NCBI GenBank assembly: GCA_037951105.1
Contig: JBAMJV010001308.1
Location: 1 to 64,000, forward strand
Reading direction: 5' to 3'
DNA length: 64,000 bases
Source of the DNA: Echinarachnius parma
Taxonomy: Eukaryota > Echinodermata > Echinoidea > Clypeasteroida > Echinarachniidae
Positions 49,701-61,700 of the stretch are shown piece after piece. Within the stretch, counting starts at the first letter, position 1. Each line of letters begins with the position of its first letter. The position numbers were made by a program, and so were the translations under genes. The notes under the pieces are model-generated. The model saw only the letters and a program-made list of their open reading frames with translations. It searched no databases and had not been told where the DNA came from.

Positions 49701-52700
49701 TACGATCAACACGATTAATTATCAATCGTAATCATCGTACCGGAGCGTATTGGATCGTATTGGATCGTAACAAAGCGCATCTAATCGTGCTTCCAAATCG
49801 TGGTGATCGGGATCAACCTTGGACACCACGCTCTGTTAAGATGTGATGCGATCTCCCACGATCTGTTACGATCTATGGCGCTCTGTCGGGTACCATTGTT
49901 CACGACCTAACATGAATGACTCACGAGCAGATACGAGTTGATACAGGTAGATACGAGTAAATGCGAGTAGATACGATTAGTCACGCTTTCCACGTACGTT
50001 CACGATCTGTTATGAGATTTCGCGCCCATGTATACCGGACAGGATTGAATGCGAGCACGACGTCACTGTCAACTTGCACTTGCTTGTACTTTTGAAGCCT
50101 TTGAGAGTTGCCACCCAAGGGTACAAGACGCAAGAAGGGAAAGGGCCAGACTATCACACCCCTGAGCCTGAACCAGTCCAGCCAGAGGCAACACCAGAGG
50201 AGGATGAGGAGACCACACCACCCAGAAAGCAAAGAGAACAAAAAAACCAGTACCTGACTTCACTGAAAAGCAAAACGAGGAGATCATCGAGAAGAAATAT
50301 GAGGTTCTCTACAGCAAACTCCCTGCGGGTTTCAAAGATGTCACCCAGAAGGGGGATCTCTGGGCTGCAACGATAGACACTACTGTGGCGCAACTTAAAC
50401 ATGGTACAGAAGCCTGAGGTCCATGATAGGCCGGCTGAAGAAACGCACCAAGAAGAGTTGGTCAAAAGGAGATGTCATTACTGACATGAACAGCGCCGAG
50501 AAGTGGGTGTAGGATAAGTTCTCCTTTATGATCCCTCACACTGAGACGGTGGTTGCCAGAAATGTGGCCTCCTTTGCAGCAGCAAGCAACAAGTGCCGCA
50601 TGGCGTCATGAGGTAGTTCCTGAGTGCGAAGGCGTCATCCCCCAGGATGGAGAAGGGCATATCTTGGTGGTCATCAGGGCTTGCAGTCAGAGGTTAGGTT
50701 GGGGGAGTCATAGGGCCTCCTCTTCCAGGCTGTTGAACATCTCAGAGTCACCAAATATATGATCATCCGACATGGGTCATTTTCCACCAAGCTCGATCCA
50801 CACAAACTTGCAATCTGCATCCACCATCGCAAGGATTGGTATCAGAAAATACCTTTGTAATTGTAGTACAGACTGCCAGTGTTGTGTGGCTTCTTGTGTT
50901 TGCCATCCAGGGATCCAAGAGCGTGGGGGATGTTCCAACTCTGCTCTTAGCTAGGGCTGTCTAGGCTTCGGGGGCTACAGGTAGGCTAAACACATCATCT
51001 TTGTACGCTTGCACAGTTGTCTGGCACACTTCTGGAACTATCTCTGAGATGCTGGACACTTCACACCTGAGGGCATACGCAAGGGACCGATAGTTTTTTG
51101 TTACAGTGACAAGGTGACTCAATGTCACTGCCAGTCAGTCCACGTGAGAGGGGTTGCCTGGAACTTCATCAAGACTTCACCGAAGAGCTGTGGTGTTAAC
51201 CTTGTGTGTTTTTGGAACGCTACTGGATCTTCCACCCTCAATTACGTATCTATGAGGCTGGAGAACTGGTCAAGATGTTGTCTCCTCTGTGAGCCATGGT
51301 CGCAATCAGCACTGCCTGACTGCATCTCTCTGGGCCCTTTGTCGTTGGGTTGTGGCGGGTCTGGCTGCTGCTCGTCTTCTTCCTCTCTGGCGATAATGTT
51401 AGCATACGATAATGTAAGCATGGCAGAAGTTGAGGATGATGACAACGTGACATTTTCAGTGTTGAGGATGATGACAACGTGACATTTTCAGTGTTGAGGA
51501 TGATGACAGCGTGACATTTGCAGTGTTGAGGATGATGACAACGTGACATTTGCAGTATTACTATACTGACAATGTCACGTTGTCATCATCATCCTCAACT
51601 TCTACCATCATCAATACCTGTGGGTTGTAGTATTGACTATGTAGAATTGTTTTAGAAACAATTAAGTCCATGGTCAGTCGGGCTGTATATATATCCGTCG
51701 GAGTCCAATCGTAGCTCAAATCGTGATCACTCTCGATCCTCATCGTGAAAGACATCGCGACCACAATCGTATCATATCGCAACAGAGCGCATCGTTCCGT
51801 GATGAACGTATCGGAAGGTATCCGAACGTATCTGCACGTACCCGATCGTCCCAAATCGGGGACCCCGATCGTGATGATCGTGTCACATCGAGACCCAATT
51901 GTGGACTCAATCGGGACAATCCTATCGGAACGTATATGATCGTATCTGAACGGGAGACCAGATCGTGACAGATCGTGTCACCTGAAATTGACCAATCGTG
52001 AACATATCGCATCCAAGCGCACCAGATCGTACCAGAACGTATCAACTCGCATCTCCTCGTATCCAAACCTGAAATTTCAGAAAAATTCCACGATCAACTA
52101 CGAATGGCCAATCGTGGCGTTCGTAACTAATCGCACGACATTGGGAACGCCGCATAAGATGTGATGTGATCTCCCACGATCTATCACGATTCAAGTTCAA
52201 GTTCAAGTTCAAGTTGATTTTATTGTCCATAAGGAAATTTGTTGCGTTACATGCAATAATAGGAGAAATACAAAATATATACCACAAAATATACATTTAC
52301 ATAAATCAAAGGTATTTTCATCAATTCTTTCAAAATAACCATTAGTTTGTTCATAATAAAGACAAAAAAGGACTATGCATACAATGCTTAACACATGATG
52401 TTTACAGACATCTTCAAATAATATGTATTTTTTATTATTTTAGTAATTTTGTGTGTCCAAAAATTATATCCATATATCAACATTTATCATATCAAATAAT
52501 TGTATATTATTCAACATCAATATCATTCCATTTTATTAACATGCTCATCAATTCCTTTATAGAATTAAATATTTAATCTGTATCGCTAATTCCATATCAT
52601 TCAAATTATTACCAATATTGAAACTAGACTTATTCATACAATTTTACTCATTCTATAATACATATTGGAGAGTATATATCTTAATTTATCACAATTTAAC

Positions 52701-55700
52701 ATAATATTGCTTATTAAAACTACATAAAAAATGTTCATGCAATTATGCATGTAGTTCATTTTCAAATTACTAATTATTTTAGAATATTTCATTCCCATAA
52801 AGTCTATCAATGTGTAATTAACCACAATTTAGTGTTATGAATTGGGTGGATGTATTTACATAATATGTTTATACAATAAACACAATATATATGAAAGCTA
52901 ATATTATACATATCAAATCAGTGCATATCATTATTTTATGTGAGTAATTATAATTATGTTATATTAAACAGTATAATCATAGTAACAATAACAAAACTAA
53001 AGAACCAAACGTTTGCGATATTTACATTGACATTGAAATGACCAATTTATCTAAAGTCATACAAATCAACTAATTAATCAATTTGATAATTTATTTCCTA
53101 ATTGTAAGTAATTTACTTGAGATTAATTGTTTCAATTCAATGTAGTACATGACATAAGCATAATTGATAGTACATGTACAAACAAACAGTAACACCATTT
53201 AAAACTAGGAGTATAACTTAAGGGCCGAATTCATTATAGCCTCAAATTCTATACTATCTATTTTTCATTCAATAGCCGAATTGAGTATGGAATGAATGAG
53301 TTGGAAAACCGACTTGTTCTAGCCATCTGCGATTGCCACCTACGTCCACTCCTTAGTTTATTGTAATTACAATGGAGCGGGTGTGAAGGATCGGCTACAA
53401 TTATGTAAGCTTTAGAAAGTGTCTTTTCCTCACAGATTGTGTCTAAGTCGATCTCATCACGATTCATAGTTTTGCTTGCTCGTTTTGTTACCCTGCGTAG
53501 TTTGTCTTTATCTTTTTGCTTTGCGTTATTATACCAAACTGTACTATCTTGAGTGATGTGACTTTGGATTACAGAAGTGTAGAACAAATACATAATCCTC
53601 CCATTGACATGAAAAGCCTTGAGTTTGCGAAGAAAATATAATCTTTGATTACATTTTACAAGTGTCGATTTCACTTGCTCTTCCCAATTTAACTGATGGT
53701 CAATATGGGTGCCCAAGTATCTATAGTGTTGTACATTTTCAATACATTCATCATTTATATCAATGTGAACATCGAAAGGATCAAATTCCTTTTTTAACCT
53801 AAAATCAAATATCATCTCTTTTGTTTTATTTGAGTTTAACAAAAGATGGTTATCCTTACACCATTTTTCAAAGGAGGAGATTGTGTTTCGGTATTTGTTC
53901 TCGTTTTCTTTAATTAATCCAACAATTACGGTATCATCTGCATATTTATAGATATGCACCGATGGAAAATCGGAGGTACAATCGTTTGTATACAGAATAA
54001 ACAGACTAGAGGATAGAACACAGCCTTGTGGGGTCCCGGTGTTTGTAGTGAGTTTGTCAGACAAAGTTTCGTTAACTCTAACCCTCTGTGATCTCTCGTG
54101 AAGAGAGTCATTTATCCACAGGATGAGAGATGGGTTCACTTCTAGTTGCCTAAGTTTCTCAATCAATTTATACGGTTGTATTGTGTTGAAAGCGGAGGAG
54201 AAGTCTACAAACGTAGCTCTTACGTAACACCTTGCCTTGTCTAGGTGTCGGTACAGCGAGTCCGTCAGCGCGAGAACCACATCATTGACCGAGCGATGTG
54301 ATTGGTACGCAAATTGATTCACATCGATGCGCTCGCGAATTGGACCAATCAGCTTCTCTAGCACGATTCTCTCCAAGCACTTCATCACAATGGACGTTAA
54401 GGCGATTGGCCGAAAGTCGTTGTTTTCCTTCGGGCGTTTCCTTCGGGCTTGAAACAAGATGTGCGGGGCAAGTCTTTTATGACACCATTCAACCTTATTG
54501 TCATAAACAAACACCAAAAATAGGCATTTTCCAATAAAACAGGGCCAGGTTATGAGAACATCAACATATTGGTCTGTTTTTCAGGCATACAGCTTGTCTG
54601 TTTCATATATCCCTTGCAATTTCAACTATAGTTACCTAGAGAAGTGACATGTTAGAGACTGCCTAGATGGTTGACCAAGGGTGACATCAGATATTGAAGA
54701 TCTTTGGACTACGGTAGAATTCTTCAGAAAAATGTATACGTAGTTTCATGCTGAAATAAGGGCACAAACTGTAGTTTCGACGAATAAACCTTAGCCATGG
54801 AATTCCCCATTGAGTTACATTTGGATGAAAATAAAACCTACAACGTTTACAATTTGTTTTCATTTACACTTTATCTATTCAGATGAAAATTTTAAAAAAG
54901 ATCACATTTGTAATGAAATAATTATGCTATGTCATGAATATAGCGTTTATGTCATGCTTGTAAACATTTAAATGGTTGAATGGATGTTCCATTTTTGCTA
55001 TTTTTTAAAACAGACCTTATGGTGGTTATTTGACCGTGACAAGTCATGCATGAATGATTTCTCCTGGATTCCATGCTAATATCGAAGAAGGTTATTTTAT
55101 CTTAAATTTGATATCCAATAACATATATTGTATCGTGAGAAAATTTGAGATATGTTGAGTATATGCGGAGTATATATACCGGACAAGATTGAATGCGCCT
55201 CATTCAGCGATCTACACCTAAAGCGAGCATATTGTCACTGTCAACTTGCTCTTGCTTTTAATTTTGAATCCTGTGAGAGATGCCACCCAAGGGTACAAGA
55301 CGCAAGAAGGGAAAGGGCCAGACTATCCCACACCCTGAGCCTGAACCAGTCCAGCCAGAGGCAGCACCATAGGAGGCAGAGGAGACCATCCCCACCAAGA
55401 AAGCAAAGAGAAAATAACAGTAACTACCTTCACTGAAAAGCAAATAGAGGAGATCATCGAGTTCCTCATGGAAACTGAGGTCCTCTACAGCAAACGCCTT
55501 GCGGGTTTCAAGGATGTCATCCAGAAGGAGGATCTCTTGGCTGCACAGGCAGCCCAGATTAAAATATGGTACACTAGCATGAGGACCATGAGGGACCGGC
55601 TGACGAAACGCGCCAAGATGAGTTTGTCAGGAGGAGATTCCATTACTGACATGAGCAGCACAGAGAAGTGGGTGTGGGAAAAGTTCCTTTTTTTGTCCCT

Positions 55701-58700
55701 CACATTGAGACGGTGCATGGATGCCGGAAATGTTGCCCCTTTTGCAGCAGCAGCAGCAGCAGCAGCAGCAAATGCCGCATGGCTTCATGAGGTAGTTCCT
55801 CAGTGTAAAGGCGTCATCCCCCAGGATAAAGAAGGTCTTGGTAGTCATCAGGGCTTGCTGCCAGAGTGCAGAGTGGGGGGGGGGGGGGGGGGGGGGTTTC
55901 TAGGGCTTCCTCTTCCAGGCCGTTGAACAGCTCAGAGTCGCCAAATATCTGAGCATCTGACATGTGTCATTTTCTACCAAGAATCCGCCAAAGCCAGGAG
56001 TGGTATAAGTAAACAGCCTTGTAAGTGTAGTACAGACTGCCAGTGGCTAATTGATAGCAATGTGTTTGCCATCAAGGGCCCCGATGGCGTAGGGAATGGT
56101 CCATATCTGCTCAAACTGGTTAGCTACGGCTGTCCAGGCTTCAGGGGTTACAGGTATTATAGGATAAACATCTCATTTTTGTACGCTTGCACAACTGCCT
56201 GGCACCCTTCTGAAACCATCTCTGAGATGCTGGACACTCCACACCTGAAGGCATACGCAAGGGACCGATAGTTCTCTCCAGTGACAAGGTGCCTCAGTCT
56301 CACTACCAGTTTCAGTCCAGGTTAGAGGGGTTGCCTGAAACTAGTGAGTTTCTTCTCGATTGTTGTGGCCACCCCTCTGCAAGACTTCATCGAAGAGCTG
56401 TGGTGTTAACATTGTGTAGTTTGTGGTATGATATTGGATCTTCCAGCCTCAATTGGGTGTCTGGAAGGCTGGAGAACTGGCCAAGCTGTTGCCTCCTCTC
56501 CTTTGTGAGCCATGGTCGCAGCTCTCCTGGCCCTTTGTGGTTGGGATTGTAGTTGGGATTGTGGCTGGTCTGGCTGCGATAATGTAAGCATACAGTACTA
56601 CTGCAAATTAATGTCATGCTGTCATCATCTTCAACTCCTGCCATCATTAATGGCTGTGGGTTGTAGTGTTTACCGTGTAGAAGTTTCAAGAAATAATGAA
56701 GTCCATGTTCAGTCGGGCTGTATATATATCCGTCGGGGTCCAATCGTAGCTCAAATCGTGACCACTCTCGATCCTCATCGTTAAAGACATCGCGACCACA
56801 ATCGTATCCTTTCGCAACAGAGCGCATCGGTTCTTGGTGAACGTATCGGAAGGTATCCGAACGTGTCTGCACGTGCCCGATCGTCCCAAATCGGGGACCC
56901 CGATCGTGATGATCGTGTCACATCGTGACCCAATCGTGGACTCAATCGGGACAATCCTATCGAAACGTATATGATCGTATCTGAACGGGAGACCAGATTG
57001 TGACAGATCGTGTCATCTTAAATTGACCAATCGTGACCATATCGCATCCAAGCGCACCAAATCGTACCAGAACGTATCGACTCACATCGCCTCGTATCCA
57101 AACCTGAAATTTCAGAGAAGTTCCACGATCAACTATACGAATGGCCAATCGTGGCGTTCGTAACTGATCGCACGACAGTGGGAACGCCGCATTGTCGAAT
57201 TAGAGAAAAGCCATGATTTAAATTGATTTGGGGGGGGGGGGGGGGCAAGCGCCCCACCCCATGACCCCCATTCAGTACGCCAGTTATTGGGGTGGTAGAT
57301 ATAGGTGTATTACAGGTTTCGATAGGCAGTGGCATCGACCAGTTAAAATATGGTGACAAGAAAACTGCCTCAAAATTGTGTTTTACTGTATCTAAGGTAG
57401 ATTTTCATGAAGATTCCTAATACAAACATATTTTCCTTGTGAGAAAACCCGGTAAAACAAAAAATCAACTTGTAAATTCACTTTCGGAACCCCCGTAAAA
57501 AAAAACAGTCCGGGCGAAAACAAAATGACGTAATCTTTGTGACGTCACCTGCAGACAATCGCAGTTAAGCTCGGTCAGAGACGTACACGCTGAGTGCAAT
57601 ACTCAAGTTGACACCGAGTATTATCTCCATTTGTTTCAATATTTGCAAACATTTGTGTAGGTTTATATAATGGACGATATACACTCAGATGTGTAGCTGC
57701 ATCCTGCTACAATTTATTTCTTAGCACTTCTTAAGCATTTTCAGTTAAACCTCAATTTACAAGCAAAAACGTGTTTGTTTTACTAGCAAGTCATAGGCTC
57801 TCCATTGAAACCATGCACATTCCTCCGTTTTGCGGTCTGCATGTGATGTCATGAATCGGGTGACACGTGCGCACATTCCCGCTTCGCCATAAATGACTTT
57901 TTTAGGAGCATGGAACGCCGATGCGAAATAAAGCAAACAAGGTGCATGCAATTTACCCTTTTCCCAAACTTTCTTTGAAAAAAAAGAGTGTGGCATATCA
58001 ATAAAGGCACATATTTAAAGCTATAAACCTGAATCAGAGCCGGGATTCCCCCCCCCCCCCCCCCCCCCCGTCATTTAATGGCAAGAGACACAAGAGGAAG
58101 ATTCGTGTTCCAATTCGGATGGTCATCGTGTCTCTTTGAATGGAATGTGCTTGCATTCGAATATGTGTTTAAATGAAAATCTATTTATATGCCATGCTTT
58201 ACCAGTCATAGAGCAAAGCATGTTTTAATGAGGCTAAAACGCTCGTTCTATTCAAATTCCAGCGATCGAACTTTCTCTCCCGAATAGTACTCGGCTGGAG
58301 ATACATCATTTTAAAAATGCGATAACTTCAGTTTGCAATAACCTATTGTACAATGTGATATATGACATTGTAGAAAATATGTCATTCTTTGCTTCCATAT
58401 AATTATATTTTTAATTCAACAACGACAAAAAGATGAAAATCAAGTGTAATAACTTGACAAAATTCGTTTTTGAAAGTTCTTTTTCATTCGGCTTGAAAAC
58501 TTACAAAATGTACTTGCGTCTCCTTCATATTTATACCATATGAAAGGTAATTTAATACACTTTATAAATATGTCAATTTTGAATCCGTTTATTTATTAAT
58601 CGGGTCAGGAGCCAACAAAGACCAGCAAAGGACAAAATAAAATATCACATTGTTGGCTTTCAGCGGCAATCCAGCCCGTTGATTGGTTGAATCAGCATCA

Positions 58701-61700
58701 CAGATTCTCCACGTCCCGCGAAGAAGAGAGAGGGGGAGAGAGAATTTCTCTTTCCCCGCACAGCGCGTTGTTCCGAGGGGGAGCCTGGTATTGCGTTATT
58801 TGAATGAGGCCAATCACTGGCCCGCTTCAAACACACCCCTTCGTACCATCCAATTGGAATGCTCGTTCGCATTTTAGTTGTTCTTAATTTGTACCTGAGT
58901 GGTATTTCCTTGGCTCCTGACCCGATTATCCAACGCAACAAAATAAAACCTACGTATCCTGAAAGAGTATAAAACATGCTTTACAATGATTATAAAATCT
59001 ATGAGACGCAAGAAGCATAACCTGTTATTTTTCACCTCTTAACTTATTATTTTTTGGTGATATTTGACAACAAATTGCACTGGTAAAATTTGATTTAATA
59101 CTCGATTAATTATGATAGACATAAAATATGATTCTTCCTCTAACATTTGATACCACATTCATTCATTAAAGACTATGTTAAGGTTCCATAAAGCTCAAAA
59201 TAATACCCCTCTGCATTGCATCTATGAATACGATATGAATACATACAGTGGAATCGGGCTGAGTTGCATTCTGACTGTTACTTGCTATAACTTATTTATG
59301 ATTTTGAAGAAAAAAAAGATGACTGAATGAAATATGCAAATGTTCACTTTCCAGACGCTTGCAAAACAACGTGATTGACACAATCGAAGGGAAAATCTTC
59401 GGAGGAACGTGTACTGTGGATAAAATGTAAGTATCTTAATATGTTCGCTGACGTCAGACACTGACGTAGGCAGTAGTGTAGCTACACGGAGCATGAATGA
59501 GGGGGGGGGGGGGACCTGCCTAAATAATTTGTCAATCTGGCCCAAATCATTTGTCAATTTAACATGAAAACATAGTCAAACATACGTAAGGTAAGCACCC
59601 TCAAATTGTATGCCTCCAACCATTTAAACCATGGCACGTCACTGAGCTAGATGTCCTTCCCCCCTTTTCTTTTGAAGGGGGGGGGGGGGGGGGTGGGGGG
59701 ATGAATAGATCACCTCCTGAACCAAAATACCCAAACCATGCTGGTCTCTTAACGTCCTTTTTACGTTGCTTCCCAGTTTAATTGTCAAGATATTTACTGT
59801 CATGTTCGTAGGAAAGTATAGCTATTATAAAACAATTAACTGAGATTAATAACAATATTGTACAGCACATGTAGTCACACGGCAGGTTGACATGTACCAT
59901 ATTCATGATATTTTTCTGTCTAATTTCTTCTCGCAGATATTTGGAGAACAATCTGATATCATCTATTCCCACCAACGCCTTTGAAGATGTCTCTGCATCC
60001 AGAATGTAAGTGAAACATCCGACTTAAGCTCGAACCTATTATTTCCAATATTCCTTTTCTAAACATGATAAACTAAAAAAAAAGAAAAAAGTTTGTATAA
60101 TACTTGGATTGTTTAATAACAGTAAATTCGACATTGCTCCTCTCCCAAGAAGAAACATAATACAAATATAGCATATGCAATACTATTTTCTGGTAATCGA
60201 TTTAATGTATGAACAATTTAAACATATTAAATCACGTTACAGGTGAGAATGTATTTGTATAATGTACATTTATATATATTTCTGTTTCTTGCAGGTCTGA
60301 CCGACAATAAGCTGACAACATTTCCAGCTGTAGCGCTTTCATCTCAAAATATAATGTATCAGTTACCTGCGAGTTGTGACGTCTGGTGTAGCAAATCAAG
60401 CTCTGAAACCCTTGTTCAGCTTTTAAATGAACGATATAAATCAAAACAAAAAACTAATTTGATTTAAAACTAATGTTGGTTCGTTGCATTTGTTCTATAG
60501 ATATTTGACGAATAATAAGCTGACATCATTTCCAGCTGCAGCGCTCTCAACTCAATCCATGTCATGGCTGGATCTGTCGTATAACCTTATCAGTTCCATC
60601 TCTGATTCGGCCTTTACGTCACTGACAAGTACCCAGTATCTGTAAGTAATACTAAAACACTTTGAATGTAACACTAATACAATGTTCGTAATGGATAAGT
60701 CTAAAGCCATACGCAAACAAAGCCGCCTCGTCCCGATCCGACTGGTTTTCAGTCAGGCTAGAATTGGTTTCGCTCAGTCGGAGCCATTTCAACATGTTGA
60801 GTCGGCCTCGAATGATCTCTGACAGGCTCTTGACCTGCAAAACAGGAGTCCTGAGGCAACGTTTGATGAGCTGATCCAACTGAAAACCAGTCGGATCGGG
60901 TCGAGTCGGCTTTGTGTGCGGATGGCTAAAGAGACAAGTCAATGTATAAGTCATGGCTGGACCTATCGTATAACCTGATCAGTTCCATCTCTGATTCGGC
61001 TTTTACATCACTTACAAGTACTCGGTATATGTAAGTACAAATTAAACACTTAACCCCTTGGCGGGGTTGTATACAAAGTCGTTGGATATTTCAGAATCTC
61101 GAAGGGAACGTGGGTTAAATGTTAACAGAATACAATGTTCTTGATTGATAAGTCACAGAGACATTGCAATTCATAAGCCCTGGTTGGACCTATTTTATGA
61201 CCTGATCAATTCCATCTCTGATTCTGTTTTTATATCATTTACAAGCACCTAGTATCTGTAAGTAAATCAGAAACAATCACATGTTTAAATGTTGCTTGTA
61301 AGTATCGGTAATCACATGTTTCTAGAAGACAATGTTTGTAAAAAGTCACAGAGATTTATCAATTAATCATTATGTGCTGGCTGGATCTATCATAACCTGA
61401 TCAGTTCCATTTCAGACCTGGCCACAATGTCACTTACTTATTACTGTAAGTACTTGGATTAGTACTCGAATGTAAATGATTGCACTGTAACAAATATTAC
61501 ATTTAAGTAACAGTGATGTTTTGTGTTAAAAGTCCACATATTACAAGAACTATTACACATATTAATTATGTATGTTACGTGTACAAAGTACACGTATTAC
61601 AAGAGGAAACCATACTTGATAAATCATAGACACATGGCAATTTTTATGTCGTGGCTGGATCTGTCCCATATCTGAATCAGCTTTTACATCCTGTGCAAGT

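Larger units (their letters stand above)
49535..52154. mobile_element. Inner PIF/Harbinger element inserted in the outer one
   Basis: TIRs TGCGGCGTTCCCACTGTCGT and its complement bound the element, which is flanked by TAA on both sides (49532-49534 and 52155-52157). Removing it rejoins the outer copy at ctctgttaagatgtgatg, exactly as the inner copy itself reads at 49840-49855. It holds decayed MADF-like and transposase regions, and about four 30-35 bp tandem units (gaggatgatgacaacgtgac) at 51425-51560. Confidence 0.9.
49230..57191. mobile_element. Outer PIF/Harbinger element carrying three nested insertions
   Basis: The left TIR TGCGGCGTTCCCACTGTCGT at 49230 pairs with ACAGTGGGAACGCCGCA ending at 57191. 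Flanks are TTA on the left and TTG on the right, fitting a mutated 3-bp Harbinger TSD. The element runs 49230-49531, resumes at 52155-52190 (gatgtgatgtgatctcccac), then at about 55176-57191. The gaps hold a second Harbinger, a LINE and part of a mariner-like element. About 150 bases of its interior (equivalent to 49880-50030) are missing at the LINE junction. Confidence 0.85.

Noticed and set aside
60243..60467. 74-codon frame as a separate exon
   Set aside because: In the phase needed for splicing it hits TAA early; it is a decayed duplicate of the 60501 exon.
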